Shown here piece by piece: positions 1-5,251 of a DNA stretch of 6,491 bases (position 1 is the first letter of the stretch; each line of letters opens with the position of its first letter). The position numbers and the translations under genes are program-made. The notes beneath the pieces were generated by a model. The model made no database searches. It saw only the letters and a program-made list of their open reading frames with translations, and was not told the DNA's origin. Source of the DNA: Actinomycetales bacterium (GTDB lineage: Bacteria; Actinomycetota; Actinomycetes; Actinomycetales; JAHECE01); the NCBI GenBank assembly GCA_024641895.1, contig JAHECE010000150.1, positions 1 to 6,491 of the forward strand, in the 5' to 3' direction.

Positions 1-1104
1 CACCCGGGGGCGCGGAGCTTCGCGTTTCTCGGGAAGGTCCTGGAGGAGTACACGGGCAGTCCGGACGTGACGTTCGCCCAGCTGCTGGAGCGGTGCGGGC
101 GAGAGCTGTGCGTCCCGGTCACCAACGTGACCCGGATGACGACGGAGTACTGCCACGCCAAGACGACACCCAACATGCCGGTCCGGGTCGCGGTGCGGAT
201 GTCGATGTCCCTGCCGGTCCTGCTCCAGCCCGTGCTGCTGCAGAAGACGGAGTCGGCCGGCGGCCTGGAGGCGGCCGAGGTCTACGTCGACGGCGGCCTG
301 CTCTGCAACAACCCCACGCACGCCTTCGACGGCTGGTGGCTCTCGCTGGAGCCGCGCGACGGCTTCCTGCAGCGCATCCAGCCCCTCGAGAATGCTGCCG
401 ACTTCTACCCGCGGTCGGCTCGCTTCTCCCCGGCGAACCCGAAGACCCTCGGCTTCACGCTGTTCTCCTCCGACGAGGCGGACATCACGCGGGACTGGGT
501 CCGGCCCGGGGGCGGGCCGCCGCCACGGCCGAGCACGCGCGCGAGGGCGAGCTACGAGGAGGTCGAGCGGAGCGGCGCCTCCCAGCGCGAGCTGCCGCTG
601 CCGCTGCAGCGCCTGCTCACGGCCCTCCAGACGCTCGACGTGGACATGAACGGGTCGATCACCCTGAGCGAGCTCGAGGGTGTCGTCGAGGCGGGCGACG
701 TCAGCTCCGTCGAGCTGCTCAGCATCTTCGGCACGACCTCGATCCCCGAGATCTTCGCGTCCCTGAACCGGGACGGCGACGGCGGCATCGAATTCGGCGA
801 GATCATGAGCTTCCTCGAGACCTCCGGGGTGGACCTGACGACGCACCTCGTCGGGTTCCCCGCTCGTCCACCGCGGAGTCTGCTCGGCTTCGCCAACAAC
901 CTCTTCGACGCGGTGAGCCGGGACCTGACCCGCGCCAACTACTCGGCGGAAGACCGGGCTCGGACCGTCCCCATCTGCACCGACTACGTCACCACGCAGT
1001 CCTTCGACCTGGAGTCGCGGGACTACGAGTTCCTGGTGGAGTCCGCCCGTCGCAGCACGCGGGCGTTCCTGCTGGAGTACGACCAGGGGCGCCCGCAGGC
1101 CTGA
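1..1104 (+). CDS. Patatin-like phospholipase with inserted EF-hand pair (5' end missing)
   Basis: The reading frame is open from base 1, so the gene begins outside the window; the GTG at 67 is internal and has no reason to be the start. Patatin-family enzymes are Ser-Asp dyad lipid acyl hydrolases. The visible part carries the segment leading into the catalytic aspartate motif, YVDGGLLCNNP, with Asp codon at 289-291; the GxSxG nucleophile would lie upstream and is not seen. The C-terminal stretch at about 892-1104 (LGFANNLFDAV, then a Phe-Asp-Leu segment and a final helix) resembles the usual end of the patatin fold. Between them, after a Gly/Pro/Arg-rich linker (about 505-550), are two textbook 12-residue EF-hand loops: DVDMNGSITLSE at 637-672 and NRDGDGGIEFGE at 766-801, with acidic or Asn residues at positions 1, 3 and 5, Gly at 6, Ile at 8 and Glu at 12. 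Calcium binding is inferred from these loops. Substrate and cellular location are unknown. The family assignment is good; the EF-hands are very clear. Confidence 0.85.
   Translation, partial: HPGARSFAFLGKVLEEYTGSPDVTFAQLLERCGRELCVPVTNVTRMTTEYCHAKTTPNMPVRVAVRMSMSLPVLLQPVLLQKTESAGGLEAAEVYVDGGLLCNNPTHAFDGWWLSLEPRDGFLQRIQPLENAADFYPRSARFSPANPKTLGFTLFSSDEADITRDWVRPGGGPPPRPSTRARASYEEVERSGASQRELPLPLQRLLTALQTLDVDMNGSITLSELEGVVEAGDVSSVELLSIFGTTSIPEIFASLNRDGDGGIEFGEIMSFLETSGVDLTTHLVGFPARPPRSLLGFANNLFDAVSRDLTRANYSAEDRARTVPICTDYVTTQSFDLESRDYEFLVESARRSTRAFLLEYDQGRPQA
637..801 (+). other. EF-hand pair (two Ca2+-binding loops) within the patatin gene
   Basis: Loop 1 (637-672) reads Asp-x-Asp-x-Asn-Gly-x-Ile-x-x-x-Glu and loop 2 (766-801) reads Asn-x-Asp-x-Asp-Gly-x-Ile-x-x-x-Glu. 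They are separated by about 31 residues, the usual distance for a paired EF-hand with its exiting and entering helices. Both keep the bidentate Glu at position 12 and the Gly at position 6, so neither looks degenerate. Confidence 0.9.
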
Positions 1105-1127
1105 GCCGCGATACGCCCGGTGCAGGA

Positions 1128-1171
1128 GCGGCACGACGGGCTGCGCGAGTCCGCGCGGTCCGCCGTGCCGC
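1128..1171. terminator. Bidirectional hairpin terminator between convergent genes
   Basis: Bases 1128-1147 pair with 1152-1171 around the loop AGTC: 20 positions with one A/C mismatch (1136/1163) and two G-T wobbles (1140/1159 and 1142/1157), all other pairs Watson-Crick and mostly G-C. It lies 23 bases past the patatin stop and 15 bases past the end of the opposing DUF4386 gene, so it can serve both. No T-run follows on either strand; this is usual for high-GC actinobacterial hairpins, but it means termination is inferred from position and stem strength. Confidence 0.7.
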
Positions 1172-1186
1172 CTCGGGGTCAGTCGG

Positions 1187-2017
1187 TCACACCCGCTCGA
1201 GCGTCTGCTCGGGGGGCCGCCCGACCGGCGGGCGCCCCGGCAACCGGCGGGCCTTCGTCAGGAGCCAGACGGTGAACCAGAGCTCGGCGACCACGGACGG
1301 GACGGCCACGATCGCCAGGAACACATCGGCGTAGCGGTCGTAGTCGGCGAGGACGAGGTGAGCGAGGGTGTCGAGGACGTAGGCGCTGCCGGCGATCGCG
1401 AGGACGGCGCCGAGCAGCCGCGGTGCGATCGCGGACCTCAGCATCAGCCGCGCGACCAGGACGAGATGCGCGCCGAACGCGATCAGACCCACCAGCCAGG
1501 TGATGTCGAACGCGTCGAGGGCGAGCATCGTGAGCGACTCACGTGAGGCGTCGTCGAGGCCGCCCGTGCCGCCGGCCCCGGTGGCGAGCTGGAGCGCGAG
1601 GTACATGAACGTCACGGCGGCGCCGAGCAGCACCGTGTAGCCGAGGCGGAACCAGGCCGCAAGCAGTGACCGACGCGGGCCCGCCGGCCGGAACAGCACG
1701 TACAGCGCCCAGGCCACGACGATGTCGATGACGAACACCGCGGCGAAGGCCGCGACGCCCAGCCGGAACAGCGACTCCTGCGCGGCGATCGCCTGCACGG
1801 TCGCCGCCGGGTCGGCCGGGTCGACGAGCCTGGTGCGGACCCCGAAGTTCGCGAAGATCGCGAGGATGAACAGGGCGGCGTAGCCGAGCCCGGCCCACAG
1901 GGCCGCCCTGCGGCTGCTGGTGTCGGAGAGGGGAAGCATCACGGCTCCTTCAGGTGAACGGGGGAGTGACGGGCGAGACGTGCCGGGCTGCTGTCCGGAC
2001 TCGACGTGGCTACTCAT
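1187..2017 (-). CDS. DUF4386 family six-helix membrane protein
   Basis: The 276-residue product is an integral membrane protein with six hydrophobic segments, at about residues 39-60, 86-109, 120-146, 169-195, 199-223 and 229-254. The pattern (arginine-leucine after helix 1, an 'ESLFRLG' block before helix 2, a 'PRLLG' block before helix 5, then an Asp-x-x-Ala-His segment) matches my recollection of DUF4386 proteins, whose function is unknown. The ATG at 2017 overlaps the TGA of the upstream oxidoreductase gene as ATGA and has AAGGA six bases upstream, so translation is probably coupled. A second in-frame ATG at 1939 (residue 27) has an equally good or better site, GAAGGAG with a five-base spacer, and would remove a hydrophilic, poorly structured N-terminus and leave 250 residues. 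Either start, or both, may be used. It is cotranscribed with the oxidoreductase, so it probably shares its control by the TetR-type repressor. Confidence 0.82.
   Translation of the reverse strand: MSSHVESGQQPGTSRPSLPRSPEGAVMLPLSDTSSRRAALWAGLGYAALFILAIFANFGVRTRLVDPADPAATVQAIAAQESLFRLGVAAFAAVFVIDIVVAWALYVLFRPAGPRRSLLAAWFRLGYTVLLGAAVTFMYLALQLATGAGGTGGLDDASRESLTMLALDAFDITWLVGLIAFGAHLVLVARLMLRSAIAPRLLGAVLAIAGSAYVLDTLAHLVLADYDRYADVFLAIVAVPSVVAELWFTVWLLTKARRLPGRPPVGRPPEQTLERV
1937..1951 (-). promoter_or_regulatory. Alternative ribosome binding site and start inside the DUF4386 gene
   Basis: On the minus strand GAAGGAG (1951-1945) is followed by five bases (CCGTG) and an in-frame ATG (1939-1937). 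This near-perfect Shine-Dalgarno site falls just before the first conserved, membrane-proximal part of the protein, so 1939 is a serious competitor to the ATGA-coupled start at 2017. Confidence 0.5.
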
Positions 2018-3090
2018 GAGGCGTCCTTCACGACGATGGCGGCCTTGCCGCGCAGGCGGCCGGCCTCGAGGTCGGCGAGGGCGTCGGGCGCCCGGTCGAG
2101 CGGGTAGGTCGCCTCGAGCGCGGGCCGGACCGCGCCGGAGACGACATGGTCACGCAGTCGCTCGATCGCCTCGCGGGACTCGGCCGAGACGAAGAACGTG
2201 AGGCGCTGGCGGATGAACATCGACAGCGCCGCGGCGCGCAGCTGGCGCCCGATGCCTCCGGTGACCCGGCCTCCGTTCTCGCCGCCGACGATCACCAGCG
2301 TGCCCTCGGGGGCGAGGACCCGCCGGAGCCTGCGGACCGGCGTCCGGCCGCCGACGTCGATGATGACGTCGAAGCGCTCGTCGAGCGCAGTGACGTCGGT
2401 GGTGCGGTAGTCGAGGGCGCGGTCGGCGCCGAGCGAACGGACGAGGTCCGCCTTCGCGCCGCTCGCGACACCGGTGACGACGGCGCCCGCCGCGTGGGCG
2501 AGCTGGACGGCGTACGACCCGACGCCGCCGGAGGCTCCCAGGACGAGCACCCGCTGACCGCGGTCGACGCGTGCGACGTCGTGCACCGCCTGCCGTGCCG
2601 CGAGGCCGGAGACCGTGACGACGGCGGCCTCGGCCCAGCCGAGGTCGGCCGGCTTGTGGGCGAGCTTGTCCTCCCGGGCGACGGCGTATTCCGCGAACGT
2701 GCCGGCACCGATGCCGAAGACCTCGTCGCCGACGTCGAAGCGTGTGACGTCCGGGCCCACGGCGACGACCCGACCGGAGACGTCCATCCCCGGTACGGGG
2801 TTCTTGGGCCCGGTCAGGCCGTACCCCATGAGGCGGATCAGGTAGGGGGTTCCCGTCATGAGGTGCCACACGCCGCGGTCGACGCCCGCGGCGTGCACCT
2901 CGAGGAGGACCTCGCCGGCACCGGGCGAGGGCTGGGGGATCTCGGCGAGAGCCAGCGCGTCGGCGGAGCCGTACCGGCCCTGCACGATCGCGCGCATCGC
3001 CGCGGCGTCGCCCGCGGTTGTCGAGGCGGCGTCCTTGGAGGCAGTGGAGGTGTCGGGTCCTGGGTCGGACTTCTGGCGAGTCGTGGTCAT
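2014..3090 (-). CDS. Zinc-independent MDR-family NAD(P)-dependent oxidoreductase
   Basis: The 358-residue product is a medium-chain dehydrogenase/reductase. A GroES-like catalytic domain starts at residue 32 (MRAIVQGRYG) and contains the PGMDVSGRV segment at 100-108. The nucleotide-binding Rossmann domain follows with VLVLGASGGVG at 181-191, giving glycines 185, 188 and 191. The protein contains no cysteine at all, so it lacks both the catalytic and the structural zinc ligands of true alcohol dehydrogenases. Quinone-oxidoreductase-like or enone/aldehyde reduction with NADPH or NADH is the likely chemistry; the substrate is unknown. Residues 1-31 are a Ser/Thr/Ala/Asp-rich extension absent from typical family members. 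The start at 3090 is nevertheless favoured, because GAGGA lies eight bases upstream, whereas Met32 (2997) has no ribosome site. The protein has no signal peptide and is expected in the cytoplasm. It is the first gene of a two-gene operon with DUF4386 and is preceded by a TTGACG/TATGGT promoter covered by two predicted operators. Confidence 0.9.
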   Translation of the reverse strand: MTTTRQKSDPGPDTSTASKDAASTTAGDAAAMRAIVQGRYGSADALALAEIPQPSPGAGEVLLEVHAAGVDRGVWHLMTGTPYLIRLMGYGLTGPKNPVPGMDVSGRVVAVGPDVTRFDVGDEVFGIGAGTFAEYAVAREDKLAHKPADLGWAEAAVVTVSGLAARQAVHDVARVDRGQRVLVLGASGGVGSYAVQLAHAAGAVVTGVASGAKADLVRSLGADRALDYRTTDVTALDERFDVIIDVGGRTPVRRLRRVLAPEGTLVIVGGENGGRVTGGIGRQLRAAALSMFIRQRLTFFVSAESREAIERLRDHVVSGAVRPALEATYPLDRAPDALADLEAGRLRGKAAIVVKDAS

Positions 3091-3119
3091 GAGAGCGGTC
3101 CTCGCTGCGTCGGGCTGGT

Positions 3120-3136
3120 GTCGTACTTAGTACGAC
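3120..3136. promoter_or_regulatory. TetR-type operator O1
   Basis: GTCGTACTTAGTACGAC is a perfect 17-bp palindrome with eight-base arms and a single central T at 3128. It is the most complete of three copies of TCGTACTWAGTACGA in the window. It lies just downstream of the predicted start point of the minus-strand operon, so a bound repressor would block initiation or early elongation. Assignment to the TetR-type protein at 5252-5968 is inferred from repetition, symmetry, size and proximity. Confidence 0.75.
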
Positions 3137-3148
3137 CGGATGGGCTCG

Positions 3149-3178
3149 ACCATAGACGTACTAAGTACGAACCGTCAA
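3149..3178 (-). promoter_or_regulatory. Sigma70-type promoter of the MDR-DUF4386 operon
   Basis: On the minus strand the -35 TTGACG (3178-3173; five of six consensus bases) and the -10 TATGGT (3154-3149; four of six) are separated by 18 bases. Transcription should start near 3141, giving a leader of about 50 bases before the ATG at 3090. One predicted operator (centre 3163) fills the spacer and another (centre 3128) lies at roughly +5 to +21. This is the best promoter in the window. Confidence 0.72.
3156..3170. promoter_or_regulatory. TetR-type operator O2, within the promoter spacer
   Basis: ACGTACTAAGTACGA matches the 15-base consensus TCGTACTWAGTACGA at 14 positions; the perfect palindromic core is 3157-3169, centred on 3163. 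It sits entirely between the -35 and -10 of the minus-strand promoter, where a bound dimer would exclude RNA polymerase. Its centre is 35 bp from that of O1. Confidence 0.75.
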
Positions 3179-3229
3179 TGGGTGTGGCCGTGCGGCCCGA
3201 CCGGTCGCCCGGATCGGCGTACGGGCCGG

Positions 3230-3258
3230 CTGTAGGGGCGAGCCTGCGTGCCTACGCT
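3230..3258 (+). promoter_or_regulatory. Possible weak promoter for the flavin amine oxidase gene
   Basis: TACGCT at 3253-3258 fits a TAnnnT -10 element and would start transcription near 3265, about 50 bases before the ATG at 3314. The hexamer at the right distance upstream (CTGTAG, 3230-3235, 17-base spacer) is a poor -35. The rest of 3181-3313 shows only GC-rich sequence and a short CGACCGGTCG palindrome (3198-3207). The real start could lie closer to the operators. Confidence 0.3.
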
Positions 3259-3301
3259 GGACCTGCGGCGACCGTCAGGGCGCAGCGGCTGCCGACCAGG
3301 T

Positions 3302-3316
3302 GGAGGTCCCGCAATG
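3302..3316 (+). promoter_or_regulatory. Ribosome binding site fixing the amine oxidase start at 3314
   Basis: GGAGG at 3302-3306 is followed by seven bases and the ATG at 3314. The in-frame GTG at 3248 has only a weak purine stretch upstream and would add 22 Arg/Gly/Pro-rich residues that do not look like part of the enzyme, so 3314 is preferred. Confidence 0.75.
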
Positions 3317-5206
3317 GCGCACGTCACGCGCACCGGTCTCGCAGGCCCGAGGTCGGTCCCGCCTGAGGCGGAGGTGGTCGTCGTCGGCGCCGGGGTTGCC
3401 GGGCTGTACGTCGCGTGGCGGCTGCTCGCCGAGGATCCCCGACGGCGGATCTGCGTCCTCGACAAGCTCAACCGCACCGGTGGGCGCCTCGAGTCGGATC
3501 TGATCCACTTCGAGGCGGCCGACGTGAAGGAGGAAGAAGGCGGGATGCGCTTCACCTTCGACACGATGGACGACCTGATGAGCCTGCTCCTCATGCTCGG
3601 CATCGATGACGAGGTCGTGCCGTTCCCGATGAGCGGCGGGGGTGACAACCGGCTGTACTTCCGCGGACGGGCCTTCACGAGTGCCGAGTCGGCGGCGGAC
3701 GACTTCGCGATCTGGGCCGAGCTCTACGACCTCGACCCGGCCGAGCGCGGGCTCGACCCGCGGGGGGTCATCGACCTGGTCTTCAATCGGATCCTCGCCG
3801 CGAACCCCCAGCTCAGCGAGCGACCTGGCCCGCGGCCGCCCGACTTCTGGCAGGCGTTCCGGTTGGATTGCTCGTGGGCCGGGGTTGCCCTCAAGGACTG
3901 GACCCTGTGGGGCCTGCTCGACGCCATGGGATTCTCGAACGAGCTCATCTCGCTCCTGTATCGCGTCCTCGGTTTCAGCGGCACCTTCCTGACCGAGATG
4001 AACGCCGGTGAGGCCTTCCAGCTGCTCGAGAGCTTCCCGGCCGCGCCCGCGTTCAAGACGCTCGAGAACGGGTTCAGCACGTTGCCGAACGCTCTGGTGC
4101 GGCAGATCGGCGGCGATCACGTCTTCCTTCGCACGAATCTGGACCGGATCGACGCTGCCGGCGACGGTCGGTACACGCTCACGTACTCCACGCACCGCGG
4201 CGGCGAGAGCGTGAGGGGCACCGTCACGGCGCAGACGGTCGTGCTGGCGCTGCCGCGCCTCGCGCTCGAGGAGCTCTATGTCAGCTCCGATGCCCGCAAC
4301 CGGCTGGGCGGGGCGCCCGCCCGCAGGCTCTGGAACGACCTCCACACCACCACCGATCAGTCGCTCCTCAAGATCAACCTGTATTACGAGCGGGCGTGGT
4401 GGGGGAGCCCGCCCGGCGGCGAGCCTCCGGTGACCTTCGGGCCCAACTTCTCCGACCTGCCACTGGGCACGGTGTACCCGTTCTACGCCATCGATCCGGC
4501 GGTGCTTGCCGCAGCCGAGTACGACGCGTGGCTGAGCCGGACGGGCGAGGTGCCGGCGCCTGAGGTCCGTGCACGACTCGACGCGATCGCGGCCGGCAAC
4601 GTCGAGCGGCCGGCGGCGCTGACGATCTACTGCGACCACGTGAACATCGCCTTCTGGCGGGCGCTCCAGCAGAACGGGGAGGTGTTCGACTCGCCCATGC
4701 AGGCGGCGGCGAGCGAGGCCGACCCGCAGACGATCCACCCGGCGTCGGAGGCGGTCGTCGAAGCCGCGACGCGCATGTTCCGCAAGCTGTTCAACGCCTC
4801 GGACGTGCCGCGCCCGGTCCTGACCAGCGCCCGCATCTGGAGCGGGGCGAGGGCGCTCGCGGACTCTCCTGCGGAGCAGGTCGGGTTCGGGGTCCACCAG
4901 TGGGGCCTGCACGCCGACGACCGGACGGTGATCGACGACCTCGTCGAGCCGTTCCCGCAACTGTTCACCTGCGGCGAGGCTTTCTCCGACTATCAGGGTT
5001 GGGTCGAGGGCGCCCTGCGCTCGGCCGACCGGGTGCTCGCGCGGGGCTTCGGGCTCGAGCCAGTCAGTGCGGTCTACGAGCGGGAGGCCGGCATCAGCGC
5101 GTCGGCGGCGATCAAGGCGAGGTACGCGGCCCGGATGGCTGCGTCGATCCGCGAGTTCATCGACCCGTCGTTCGATGAAGGGCGGCTGCACGACGATGTG
5201 GCATAG
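3314..5206 (+). CDS. Flavin amine oxidase / L-amino-acid-oxidase-like FAD enzyme
   Basis: The 630-residue product has the dinucleotide-binding start VVVVGAGVAG (residues 21-30), the ribose-binding acidic residue Asp50 at the end of strand 2, then RTGGRLES (54-61) and GGMRF (76-80), the paired glycine motifs of the flavin amine oxidase fold. The C-terminal FAD-binding motif is GEAFSDYQGWVEGA (about 554-567), with an aromatic Trp in the position that faces the flavin in this family. Such enzymes oxidise amines or amino acids with O2 to an imine, then to aldehyde or keto acid plus ammonia and H2O2. The substrate is unknown, and FAD-dependent dehydrogenase activity is also possible. The length exceeds that of a minimal monoamine oxidase and is closer to bacterial L-amino acid oxidases; about 50 residues, probably helical, follow the FAD motif. 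No signal peptide or twin-arginine motif is seen, so a cytoplasmic location is expected. Transcription is divergent from the MDR operon, and tetR follows 45 bases later on the same strand, so the two may be cotranscribed. Confidence 0.85.
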   Translation: MAHVTRTGLAGPRSVPPEAEVVVVGAGVAGLYVAWRLLAEDPRRRICVLDKLNRTGGRLESDLIHFEAADVKEEEGGMRFTFDTMDDLMSLLLMLGIDDEVVPFPMSGGGDNRLYFRGRAFTSAESAADDFAIWAELYDLDPAERGLDPRGVIDLVFNRILAANPQLSERPGPRPPDFWQAFRLDCSWAGVALKDWTLWGLLDAMGFSNELISLLYRVLGFSGTFLTEMNAGEAFQLLESFPAAPAFKTLENGFSTLPNALVRQIGGDHVFLRTNLDRIDAAGDGRYTLTYSTHRGGESVRGTVTAQTVVLALPRLALEELYVSSDARNRLGGAPARRLWNDLHTTTDQSLLKINLYYERAWWGSPPGGEPPVTFGPNFSDLPLGTVYPFYAIDPAVLAAAEYDAWLSRTGEVPAPEVRARLDAIAAGNVERPAALTIYCDHVNIAFWRALQQNGEVFDSPMQAAASEADPQTIHPASEAVVEAATRMFRKLFNASDVPRPVLTSARIWSGARALADSPAEQVGFGVHQWGLHADDRTVIDDLVEPFPQLFTCGEAFSDYQGWVEGALRSADRVLARGFGLEPVSAVYEREAGISASAAIKARYAARMAASIREFIDPSFDEGRLHDDVA

Positions 5207-5221
5207 TCGTACTAAGTACGC
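5207..5221. promoter_or_regulatory. TetR-type operator O3, upstream of tetR
   Basis: TCGTACTAAGTACGC matches TCGTACTWAGTACGA at 14 of 15 positions, with a perfect 13-bp palindromic core at 5208-5220. It begins one base after the amine oxidase stop codon and ends 30 bases before the tetR ATG. A weak -10-like CATAGT (5202-5207) adjoins it without a recognisable -35. This position suits autorepression of tetR. Confidence 0.75.
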
Positions 5222-5251
5222 GTCTTCAGTGGCCAGGCGGAGAGGACTCGG

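Noticed and set aside
93..1334. Plus-strand open frame of 413 codons over the patatin gene
   Set aside because: Arg/Ala/Pro-rich frame-shifted reading of the patatin gene that also runs through the terminator hairpin and into the end of the opposing gene.
3198..3207. CGACCGGTCG palindrome in the divergent region
   Set aside because: Ten bases, single copy and made of common GC-rich words; no relation to the three repeated operators.
3248..3313. Upstream GTG start of the amine oxidase at 3248
   Set aside because: Weak ribosome site and an Arg/Gly/Pro-rich 22-residue addition; the ATG at 3314 has GGAGG seven bases upstream.
2146..3366. Plus-strand open frame of 406 codons opposite the MDR gene
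   Set aside because: Asp/Gly/Arg-rich shadow with no domain, no ribosome site, and it runs through both operators and the divergent promoter.
3275..5191. Minus-strand open frame of 638 codons opposite the amine oxidase gene
   Set aside because: Its product is Arg/Gly/Val-rich with no recognisable motif. It mirrors a clearly real gene and follows from GC-rich third positions suppressing stop codons on the other strand.
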